NCBI GenBank assembly: GCA_023140035.1
Contig: JAGLML010000086.1
Coordinates: 1-5,338 of the forward strand
Reading direction: 5' to 3'
Source: Thermoplasmatales archaeon
Lineage (GTDB): Archaea > Thermoplasmatota > E2 > DHVEG-1
DNA: 5,338 nt
The notes beneath the pieces are model-generated. The model was not told where the DNA came from. It was given only the letters and a program-made list of their open reading frames with translations, and ran no database searches. Positions 1 through 5,338 of this stretch are shown one piece after another. The position numbers and the translations under genes are program-made. How positions within the stretch are numbered: the first letter of the stretch is position 1; each line of letters opens with the position of its first letter.

Positions 1-1433
1 ATCTAAAGGGCTATTGGTGGAAAAAAGGAAATAATGACCAGACAGTTATTGATCAGATGTTTTCTTCTGGAATTCAAGGTTTAGCAGGAGTAGAAATCGT
101 TGAAGACGCTTGGGATATCTTGTTTAAACATTTCAACCAGGTTCATGGGAATGGTGAAGTGGGATATCAGCCTGGTGAAAAAATAGCAATTAAAATAAAC
201 ATGAATAACTGCTGGCAAGCCCTTAGTTATATAAAAATTGATAATGATAGAGATGCAAGTCCTTATGTTGTAAAGGCACTTCTCCGGCAACTTATAAACA
301 TAGTTGGTGTGGCTCAGGAGGATATCACAGTTTATGATGCATCACGCAAGATAGGAAACTGGTTTTACAATCGTGTTTATTATGAAACATTTCCTGCGAT
401 ACCATTGATACCAGAATTTTCAGATATTCACTACGTTGATGCATTGGGTTTAGCACCTGGACGAGAAAAGGTTATTGCAAGCACAGAAACAATCCACTTT
501 GCTGATGGTACTGGTCTTTATAAAACTCTTCCTACTTGTGTGGCTGATGCGAAATATATTATAAACATGCCAATCCTTAAGAGACATCCTATTCAACAGG
601 GTGTAACGTTTTCTGGTAAGAATTTCTTTGGAACCTGGATTGAACCTGTTATGGATATACATAACTACCATACAGGAGCTTTTACACTGGGTAACCCTGC
701 ACCTCAAACTGATCTATTAGCTCATGAACATATTGGAGGGAAAACCATTTTGTACATCGGAGATGGAATCTACGCAACCAAAGAAGATCATTGTACAATT
801 GCTAAATTTAATATGTATCCATTTAACAATGATTGGACCAATAGTCTTTTCTTCTCACAAGACCCTGTTGCTATTGATTCTGTGATGTATGATTTCCTTC
901 ATGCAGAGGGTGCGAACCCCTGTGAAGGGTCACAGAACTATCTGCATCAATCAGCAGAGCCCCCCTCTGGTATATATGATCCTGAGAATGATGGCGTTTA
1001 CGTTTCAGAAAGCCTTGGGGTGCATGAACATTGGGATACAACTCTAGATATATTCTCATCTGAACGGTATTCTGGTCCATCCGGTAATGGGATTGATTTC
1101 ATAGCTTACGGTGAAGAAAATGCCCAACCTGCGGTTATAATAACAAAGCCAAGAGAGAACTATCTATATCTATCTGGGAAAGAGATAATCTCTTTGCCAA
1201 TGACTGTTATAATCGGGAAAATCAGCGTAGAATCAAGGATAAATGGTATATCCGAAGATGTTGAAAAAGTAGAGTTTTACATTGATAATGAGTATCAATA
1301 TACTGACTTTGAAGAACCATATACATGGTTTTGGGATAAGCCAAATTTCTTCAGACACATATTAAGAGTCATAGCTTATTATAATGATGGAGATCAGTTA
1401 AGTGAAGATGTTATAGTGTGGAAGTTTTTCTAA
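1..1433 (+). CDS. DUF362 family protein with C-terminal Ig-like domain (5' partial)
   Basis: The reading frame is open from position 3 with no stop upstream of the first ATG at 57. The 18 codons before that ATG encode family-like sequence (GYWWKKGNNDQTVIDQ), so the gene starts outside the window. Numbering from Met57 as residue 1, DUF362 features are KIAIKINMN (42-50), DITVYDASR (89-97), VADAKYIINMPILKRH (162-177), GVTFSGKNFFGTW (182-194), YIGDGIYATKE (233-243) and SQDPVAIDSVMYDFL (267-281). From about residue 357 to the end there is a separate beta-rich module with VEKVEFYID (402-410), PYTWFWD (421-427) and RVIAYYNDG (437-445), resembling Ig-like domains of archaeal surface proteins. No ferredoxin-type CxxCxxC cluster is visible, although some DUF362 proteins carry one. 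The biochemical function of the family is unclear; no reaction is assigned. The Ig module suggests an extracytoplasmic location, but any signal peptide would lie off-window. Confidence 0.85.
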   Translation, partial: LKGYWWKKGNNDQTVIDQMFSSGIQGLAGVEIVEDAWDILFKHFNQVHGNGEVGYQPGEKIAIKINMNNCWQALSYIKIDNDRDASPYVVKALLRQLINIVGVAQEDITVYDASRKIGNWFYNRVYYETFPAIPLIPEFSDIHYVDALGLAPGREKVIASTETIHFADGTGLYKTLPTCVADAKYIINMPILKRHPIQQGVTFSGKNFFGTWIEPVMDIHNYHTGAFTLGNPAPQTDLLAHEHIGGKTILYIGDGIYATKEDHCTIAKFNMYPFNNDWTNSLFFSQDPVAIDSVMYDFLHAEGANPCEGSQNYLHQSAEPPSGIYDPENDGVYVSESLGVHEHWDTTLDIFSSERYSGPSGNGIDFIAYGEENAQPAVIITKPRENYLYLSGKEIISLPMTVIIGKISVESRINGISEDVEKVEFYIDNEYQYTDFEEPYTWFWDKPNFFRHILRVIAYYNDGDQLSEDVIVWKFF

Positions 1434-1440
1434 TCTGGTT

Positions 1441-2073
1441 TTAATATTTTGGAGTTACACAATAAATATCGATTACTTCAAAATCAAATTGTTGACTTAG
1501 CACTATCTCATAAGTTAATCTTTCTTTATCCAAATATTCCTCAAGCTTTGTCCTGTCTGAAAGAGAGCTGAACACAAAATATGCACGACCGTTTTGAGAA
1601 AGATATTTTTTTATACCTTCTATAAATCTTTTTATTACTTGAAGTCCATCTTTTCCGCCATCTGTAGCTACGTCGAGCCACCCGCCAACCTTTTTCTCAT
1701 TAGAAGTCGGTAGATATGGTGGATTGAATATTACAATATCAAAGATTTCCCTTTCTTTGATAGCTGAAAAAAGATCTCCATCTCTCACTTCTATAGTTCC
1801 TTTAAGCATTTGGCGATTTCTTTCTGAATTGTGACGGGCTAATTGAATCGCAAAAGGATTTACATCTGTGCAAATCGTCTGTGCCTCACAACGTGCACAT
1901 TCAAGAGCTATTAAACCACAGCCGGTGCCAATCTCTAGTATTTTATCTCCGTAGTTAATTTTTAATGCTTCAATCAACAGGAAGGAGTCCTCTGCAGGCT
2001 CATAAACTTCTGGATGTAAGTCAATAACAAGTCCGTTGAAATGAAATGTTTTACTTGAAATAATATCTATCAA
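1441..2073 (-). CDS. HemK2/Mtq2-like protein-(glutamine-N5) methyltransferase
   Basis: A class I SAM-dependent methyltransferase of 210 residues, a usual length for the archaeal/eukaryotic HemK2 (Mtq2, N6AMT1) family and shorter than bacterial PrmC, which has an extra N-terminal helical domain. Visible motifs are VYEPAEDSFLL (23-33, the family hallmark near the N-terminus), the SAM-binding loop EIGTGCG (47-53), the acidic residue after strand 2 in CTD (68-70), and the catalytic NPPY (117-120) that positions the glutamine amide. Family members methylate the GGQ glutamine of release factor 1, usually with a Trm112-like zinc-finger partner, which is not seen here. The start is TTG at 2073: the frame is open to a stop at 2110-2112 with no ATG or GTG, and a GGGCGGTT Shine-Dalgarno-like sequence sits 5 nt upstream. 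It converges on the DUF362 gene with a 7-nt gap. A small-molecule or DNA target cannot be excluded but is less likely given YEPAEDSFLL. Confidence 0.88.
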   Translation of the reverse strand: MIDIISSKTFHFNGLVIDLHPEVYEPAEDSFLLIEALKINYGDKILEIGTGCGLIALECARCEAQTICTDVNPFAIQLARHNSERNRQMLKGTIEVRDGDLFSAIKEREIFDIVIFNPPYLPTSNEKKVGGWLDVATDGGKDGLQVIKRFIEGIKKYLSQNGRAYFVFSSLSDRTKLEEYLDKERLTYEIVLSQQFDFEVIDIYCVTPKY

Positions 2074-2078
2074 TAAAG

Positions 2079-2086
2079 AACCGCCC
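2079..2086 (-). promoter_or_regulatory. Shine-Dalgarno-like site deciding the TTG start of the methyltransferase
   Basis: Read on the minus strand, GGGCGGTT lies 5 nt before the TTG at 2073. It differs from a GGAGGT-type site at one base. It supports TTG as the true start, because no ATG or GTG exists between the upstream stop and the conserved YEPAEDSFLL motif. Confidence 0.5.
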
Positions 2087-2108
2087 TTGTTTTGCCAATA
2101 AATTTGAT

Positions 2109-2116
2109 TTTATAAA
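2109..2116 (-). promoter_or_regulatory. Candidate TATA box for the methyltransferase gene
   Basis: TTTATAAA is centred about 39 nt upstream of the TTG start. With the usual archaeal spacing of about 25-27 nt from TATA centre to transcription start, the transcript would begin near 2086, giving a leader of roughly a dozen bases that just includes the Shine-Dalgarno-like site. The sequence is a palindrome, so its orientation is inferred from the gene, and AT-richness raises the chance of a false match. Confidence 0.45.
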
Positions 2117-2189
2117 TGATCTGTTACTATATCAAGATAATGAAAAAAAGAAACATGCAAATAAAATAGATAACAATTGCACAACACGC

Positions 2190-2197
2190 TTTATATA
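2190..2197 (+). promoter_or_regulatory. TATA box for the pilin-like gene (leaderless)
   Basis: TTTATATA matches the archaeal box A consensus closely. Its centre is about 27 nt before the ATG at 2221, which places the transcription start at or within a few bases of the start codon. No Shine-Dalgarno-like sequence is present in the bases before the ATG (ACAAGCTTTTCT). Together these suggest a leaderless mRNA. The bases just upstream (ACAACACGC) are not a strong BRE. Confidence 0.65.
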
Positions 2198-2220
2198 GAA
2201 TTTCAGTCACAAGCTTTTCT

Positions 2221-2640
2221 ATGAAGGGTAAAAGAACGGATGAAGCGGCTTCGGAATTGTTGGGAGCAATGTTGTTATTAATTATTGCTGTTTCAGTTTT
2301 TTCTGTCATATTTCTCAATACTTTATCTAATGTATCGCCTGAGGATCATCCATTGGTAACCATTGTTGGAGCTTTAGAAGGCAATAATATAATACTAACA
2401 CATCGCGGTGGAGAGCCGCTGTCTCTGGAATCGGAAATTGTACTTACTATTGCTGGTACACAGTTGAATTTCACAGCCGGACAGCTTTTGGATAATAAAT
2501 CAAAGCAAGATGGGCTATGGACAGTAGGTGAATTACTCCTTTATAACGGGACAAATTTAACGGGTCTAAAGGTTGAAGCAACGGTTGTTGATGTGAAAGG
2601 CGATACAACATTGTTAATGGGGATTCTTCAACACGGATAA
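2221..2640 (+). CDS. Archaeal type IV pilin-like protein (class III signal peptide)
   Basis: A 139-residue protein with a short charged N-terminus (MKGKRTDE), then AASELLGAMLLL running into one hydrophobic helix to about residue 32, with no other membrane segment. This is the layout of archaeal pilins and related surface proteins (archaeal Pilin_N / DUF1628 type), which are processed by a prepilin peptidase of the PibD/EppA class. By analogy with A/G-xSxxxG sites, cleavage is predicted between Ala9 and Ala10. The segment LTHRGGEPLSL (59-69) matches the 'H-x-GG-(D/E)-P-(L/I)' signature typical of this domain. The rest is beta-rich. Five N-glycosylation sequons (N37, N83, N92, N109, N112) fit an extracellular location. 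ATG 2221 is chosen because the frame has a stop at 2167-2169, no earlier ATG/GTG/TTG, and a well-placed TATA box. It stands alone, without pilus ATPase, membrane platform or peptidase genes nearby. It could be a minor pilin, adhesion subunit or pseudopilin. Confidence 0.78.
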   Translation: MKGKRTDEAASELLGAMLLLIIAVSVFSVIFLNTLSNVSPEDHPLVTIVGALEGNNIILTHRGGEPLSLESEIVLTIAGTQLNFTAGQLLDNKSKQDGLWTVGELLLYNGTNLTGLKVEATVVDVKGDTTLLMGILQHG

Positions 2641-2764
2641 ATGAGGTTTTAAATCACCCAGTTTTTTAACTGTAAATTTAAATGTTTGTTATTCGTTTTT
2701 AAAAAGTTAATGTGACATCAGAAATAACAGTTCAAAAAATAGAAGAAGTTGAGTGGATACTTCA
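2641..2764. terminator. Convergent intergenic region with T-rich terminator candidates
   Basis: This 124-nt gap separates the 3' ends of the pilin-like gene and the C25 peptidase gene. On the plus strand a weak hairpin CAGTT-TTTT-AACTG (2659-2672) is followed by T-rich sequence ending in T5 at 2696-2700. On the minus strand a T6 run (plus-strand AAAAAA at 2735-2740) and TTTTT at 2701-2705 lie downstream of the peptidase stop. Archaeal termination relies largely on T tracts, so the region can plausibly terminate both transcripts. The hairpin is only 5 bp and may be incidental. Confidence 0.4.
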
Positions 2765-4678
2765 CTATTCGTATCCGCCCATTAAAAGACTTGGATCTCC
2801 AATTAATACCCACTGTTCAACCATTTGGCGATCAGCATCATCAATGTTTATATCAAATTCATTGACATAGTCTGTAATTGCAGCACTATGTGCCTCTCCA
2901 ACATGATCTTTTCCCAATTGTCCATAGTTGTAGAAGAATCTTGGTAGTAACCATCCATCAAGCCCATTCGGGTAATCAAAACCGGGAAGTCCCATTCCTA
3001 GTCCACTATTACCCATAGTTGCAATGGCTCCTCCATTTACTTTACTTGTTAGCCACCAGCTGAAACATTTTGGAATCCATTCCATTTTGAAGAATGGATA
3101 ATTAAAGTATCCTTTAAATCCATCCTTGAGAATGCCCTTAAGGATGTTTACCATGGTGACATTGAATTGACTGTTATGACAGCCACCGATTACAATTACA
3201 GGGAGTTCATCTGTATTTCTTAATTTTGGATTGAGTTTCAAGGGATTAAAAATATTATACATTCGAAGAATAGTAATCTTATTTTCTTTGTTCACGTCAT
3301 CAGGGGGATATGTCACCAAAATAGATGGATTTGCATGACCCGCCATATGGATAAACCCTGCTCCATCGTTGATTGCCTGTTCAACATCTTTTTGACCAGT
3401 TAACGCTCCAGTAGATGCCCATAGTCTTTCAAAATTAAATCCAGTCATATAACTTGCTGAAACATTTGTGTCGATTTCTGCTTCATACGCCCCTGCAGGC
3501 CCACTGTCGGGATAGGTATCTCCCCCAATGAGAAGCATATGTTTAAACCATGATTCAGCGGCTTTATCTTCTTCATAATCAATAATTTTATTGACCATAG
3601 TTTTAACATCACCAATTGATCTACAGGGAAGTCTCCCAACATAAACATCAGGTGCACCGTCGATTATATCAATGCTTCCCCATCTAAATTCAGCAAATAT
3701 GTCATTGCCGTTGGAATCCCAGTCCTCAAAAGCAGTTCCATTTTCCTTGTATATGTCTGCATAATAAAGGTCACTATCAACACCATGTTCAAAGTTCCCA
3801 CCAACATGATTGTTGGTATTTCTTGCAGGAAGGTACCACGATTGAAATTGTCTTACATGTCCACCGACAAGAAGAACATAGCTTATCCCCTGTTCTTCAA
3901 TTGCATCTTTGATATAAAGCTTAATATTTTCCTGCTTGTCGCGTCCATCAGTATATTCTGCATAGATATCCTCTGTTGTTTTAAGAGTTGTATTCATTCC
4001 CTTACTGATTTTGTGATCAATCAATGGTTGGAGTTCTTGTTCAAATTTAGAAGGAGCAATTATAACAAGATCATATACATCAGGAAATGTGATTGGATTT
4101 GAAGGTTCTTCATATATTACTGATATTTTGACAGTATCACTGTGATATAAGGTATTTTCTGCAGGTGAATATCTAACTGGATAGCATTGGACTGTTAAAA
4201 ATACAACATGTTCAGTTCCCTCCAGTCCAGTGCATGTTCTATAACTAAACACAGCATCTGGATATAGATCAGAGCTTGAGTAGATTTCTCTTGATTTTAC
4301 TTCTGCTCTTATAGCATTCTTTCCTTCAATTATTGGTTCAGGAGCAGGCCTAATTTCTTTTGAGAGAACCTGTTTTGTTGCTTCAGAGAACTCAACAAAT
4401 ACATCTTTAATATTGGAACCAAACGGAAGTGTATATGTCTCTGTAATTCTTGGCAATACAGGTTTACCAGGTTCCATTAAATAAGAAGTTGCTCCTTCCA
4501 ATTCTACAGAAATATACTCGCCATCTTCACAGATTGCAGGAGATGATAAAGATAAATATTCTATTTTTTCAATTAATTTATTTTCGTCCAATTCAGGTAA
4601 AGCAACTGCCCCAAGTCCGCTTACAACTAAAAGACCTATCATCAATATTGAAATTGTTTTCTTCATATTTTTCCCCAT
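2765..4678 (-). CDS. Secreted C25 family (gingipain-like) cysteine peptidase
   Basis: A 637-residue preproprotein. Residues 1-26 form a Sec-type signal peptide (MKK at 5-7, hydrophobic stretch ISILMIGLLVVSGLGAVA) with no lipobox cysteine. Residues about 30-195 resemble the C25 propeptide: GKPVLPRITETYTLPFGS (71-88) and YSPAENTLYHSDTVKISV (170-187). The peptidase domain runs from about 199 (PDVYDLVIIAPSKF) to the end. It includes YVLLVGG (267-273), DVYVGRLPCRS (344-354), GAGFIHMAGHANP (439-451) and VIVIGGCHNSQF (494-505). By alignment in memory to gingipain R, the catalytic pair is His448 and Cys500. The end, WVLIGDPSLLMGGY (623-636), is a common C25 closing motif. There is no C-terminal membrane helix, Ig/PKD repeat or sorting signal, so the enzyme is probably released or held non-covalently. 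Sequons at N229, N313, N405 and N506 fit secretion. Cleavage specificity (Arg, Lys or other) cannot be told. ATG 4678 is chosen from the TATA spacing; ATG 4666 would only shorten the signal peptide by four residues. Likely role: degradation of extracellular protein for peptide uptake. Confidence 0.9.
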   Translation of the reverse strand: MGKNMKKTISILMIGLLVVSGLGAVALPELDENKLIEKIEYLSLSSPAICEDGEYISVELEGATSYLMEPGKPVLPRITETYTLPFGSNIKDVFVEFSEATKQVLSKEIRPAPEPIIEGKNAIRAEVKSREIYSSSDLYPDAVFSYRTCTGLEGTEHVVFLTVQCYPVRYSPAENTLYHSDTVKISVIYEEPSNPITFPDVYDLVIIAPSKFEQELQPLIDHKISKGMNTTLKTTEDIYAEYTDGRDKQENIKLYIKDAIEEQGISYVLLVGGHVRQFQSWYLPARNTNNHVGGNFEHGVDSDLYYADIYKENGTAFEDWDSNGNDIFAEFRWGSIDIIDGAPDVYVGRLPCRSIGDVKTMVNKIIDYEEDKAAESWFKHMLLIGGDTYPDSGPAGAYEAEIDTNVSASYMTGFNFERLWASTGALTGQKDVEQAINDGAGFIHMAGHANPSILVTYPPDDVNKENKITILRMYNIFNPLKLNPKLRNTDELPVIVIGGCHNSQFNVTMVNILKGILKDGFKGYFNYPFFKMEWIPKCFSWWLTSKVNGGAIATMGNSGLGMGLPGFDYPNGLDGWLLPRFFYNYGQLGKDHVGEAHSAAITDYVNEFDINIDDADRQMVEQWVLIGDPSLLMGGYE

Positions 4679-4696
4679 TTTTATATCAACATAATC

Positions 4697-4706
4697 TATA
4701 TATAAA
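4697..4706 (-). promoter_or_regulatory. TATA box for the C25 peptidase gene (leaderless)
   Basis: On the minus strand TTTATATATA is centred about 24 nt before the ATG at 4678 and is preceded by a purine-rich GAAACA that could act as a BRE. The transcription start would fall at or next to the ATG, implying a leaderless transcript. No Shine-Dalgarno-like sequence precedes ATG 4678. The GGGG just after it lies 6 nt before the second in-frame ATG (4666), so initiation there is a weaker alternative. Confidence 0.65.
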
Positions 4707-4974
4707 TGTTTCTAATGTGTTATGTATTAATATTCGTTTTTAGAATAAAAAATTGTTATCGACATAGAGAATTTATTACATAATGGGTGTGTGCATCTTG
4801 GTATAGTCAACCTCCCTTTAACTATAACATTATAACATCTCTTTCTTTAAAAAATCAACCTATTCTTTTTTTTTGGTTTTTGTGGAAGGATAAAAAGGCT
4901 ATTCTAAACCTGTTTTTCTCATTTAAAAGAAATTCAAAAATTCATAGACATATGAAATGAAACAACCCCTATTT
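4707..4974. other. Intergenic region upstream of the peptidase gene, no gene seen
   Basis: Together with the promoter, this makes about 300 bases without a supported gene. It holds a 12-bp element TATTCGTTTTTA (4731-4742), also found beyond the other end of the peptidase gene. It also holds a 6-bp inverted repeat TATAGT...ACTATA (4802-4825) enclosing, on the minus strand, a GGGAGGT Shine-Dalgarno-like sequence not followed by a substantial ORF. A T9-GG-T5 tract lies on the plus strand (4866-4881). No tRNA, rRNA, CRISPR repeat or transposon end is recognisable. Confidence 0.5.
4922..4943 (-). terminator. T-rich tract downstream of the Lrp-like gene
   Basis: On the minus strand, about 30-50 nt past the stop codon of the regulator gene, the sequence reads GAATTTTTGAATTTCTTTT. 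It has no clear hairpin. A T-rich stretch at this distance fits archaeal intrinsic termination, but the surroundings are AT-rich, so the call is weak. Confidence 0.3.
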
Positions 4975-5338
4975 TTATTTAAAAAATTCTTTAAACTCAG
5001 TCAGATTTGGATTATCAAAACCACTTTTTAGTAGTGGAAAAATCACTTCCAATACTTGTATTTCAGAAATATGCTCACCAAACTTAGTTTTTAGAAGTTC
5101 AATAAATTTCCTCATCACTATGGTATTAGGTGCAGTTATGCACAGTGACCAGTCAAAATAACCATGGGTAAAGAAACTGCAATCAATCTCCACTTCAAAT
5201 TTTTCTAATTGCTTTCTCATATCCTTTTCAAGCATCACATCCATCATCTTATTTGAGATAGGTAGTAGTGCCTTTTTAAGAAGTATCTGATACCTTTTCA
5301 CGCCCAACTTTTCATCATCAACAACCGCATTATATCCC
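4975..5338 (-). CDS. Probable Lrp/AsnC-like transcriptional regulator, C-terminal part (5' partial)
   Basis: The frame stays open to the right edge of the window, and 120 residues are visible (starting GYNAVVDDEKLGVKRYQILL). A TTG at 5307 is available as a start, but it sits inside what looks like continuous domain sequence (DDEKLGVKRY), so the true start is probably off-window. The visible part resembles the ligand-binding (RAM-like) half of Lrp/AsnC-type archaeal regulators: an opening strand KLGVKRYQILLKK, a central DCSFFTHGYFDWSLCITAPN with the G-x-(Y/F)-D core, a following helix RKFIELLKTKFGEHI, and a last strand IQVLEVIFPLLK. An N-terminal helix-turn-helix would be expected beyond the window and cannot be confirmed. 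It is read in the same direction as the downstream C25 peptidase gene but separated from it by about 300 nt with its own promoter, so a joint operon is unlikely. If the family call is wrong, this is a hypothetical protein with an alpha/beta fold. Confidence 0.55.
   Translation of the reverse strand, partial: GYNAVVDDEKLGVKRYQILLKKALLPISNKMMDVMLEKDMRKQLEKFEVEIDCSFFTHGYFDWSLCITAPNTIVMRKFIELLKTKFGEHISEIQVLEVIFPLLKSGFDNPNLTEFKEFFK

Noticed and set aside
57..59. ATG at 57 as the start of the DUF362 gene
   Set aside because: Eighteen in-frame codons before it encode family-like sequence (GYWWKKGNNDQTVIDQ) with no stop, so the start is outside the window.
2127..2318. Minus-strand open frame of 63 codons with a hydrophobic C-terminus opposite the start of the pilin-like gene
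   Set aside because: Its hydrophobic end is the antisense of the pilin-like region, it has no Shine-Dalgarno or family match, and it covers the divergent promoters. Treated as a shadow.
3785..4102. Plus-strand open frame of 105 codons inside the peptidase gene
   Set aside because: It is antisense to a well-supported C25 catalytic domain, and its Cys/Ile/Phe-rich product has no recognisable motifs.
4450..4743. Plus-strand open frame of 97 codons overlapping the 5' end of the peptidase gene
   Set aside because: It is antisense to the signal peptide and propeptide and runs through the peptidase promoter. No motif or start signal supports it.
4866..4881. Plus-strand T9-GG-T5 tract as a terminator
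   Set aside because: No plus-strand gene lies upstream that it could terminate; the nearest genes on both sides are on the minus strand. Likely just AT-rich spacer.
5305..5307. TTG as the true start of the right-edge gene
   Set aside because: The codons upstream (GYNAVVDDEK) stay open to the edge and look like continuous domain sequence leading into LGVKRYQ, so the gene is better read as truncated by the window.

Overview
This AT-rich window looks archaeal. The evidence is an archaeal pilin-type N-terminus, a HemK2/Mtq2-type (not PrmC-type) methyltransferase, TTTATATA-like TATA boxes just upstream of start codons, and surface or secreted proteins with archaeal-style domains. The secreted C25 (gingipain-like) peptidase and the 'IIGKISVE...VEFYID' Ig-like module resemble proteins of protein-degrading Thermoplasmatota (Marine Benthic Group D type) or some methanogens. 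That placement is an inference from memory of the families; no marker gene here fixes the taxon.

Layout from left to right. (1) Positions 1-1433, plus strand: 3' part of a DUF362-family protein with a C-terminal Ig-like domain; its start lies before the window. (2) Positions 1441-2073, minus strand, converging on gene 1 with a 7-nt gap: a HemK2/Mtq2-like protein glutamine methyltransferase starting at TTG. (3) Positions 2074-2220: a divergent promoter region with one TATA box per direction. (4) Positions 2221-2640, plus strand: a small archaeal type IV pilin-like protein, probably from a leaderless transcript. (5) Positions 2641-2764: a convergent intergenic region with terminator-like T tracts on both strands. 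(6) Positions 2765-4678, minus strand: a complete secreted C25 family cysteine peptidase with signal peptide, propeptide and catalytic domain, also probably leaderless. (7) Positions 4679-4974: about 300 bases without a convincing gene, containing the peptidase promoter, a short inverted repeat and T tracts. (8) Positions 4975-5338, minus strand: C-terminal part of a probable Lrp/AsnC-like regulator whose N-terminus lies beyond the right edge.

The genes do not form an obvious operon, since most neighbours converge or diverge. Three of the five (DUF362-Ig, pilin-like protein, C25 peptidase) carry surface-type or secreted features, which fits an archaeon that attaches to and degrades extracellular protein. 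The methyltransferase is a housekeeping translation-termination factor. I did not find a convincing undescribed system. The points most worth a second look are the DUF362-Ig fusion, the peptidase with its enlarged His-to-Cys spacing, the leaderless promoters, and a 12-bp direct repeat flanking the peptidase gene.
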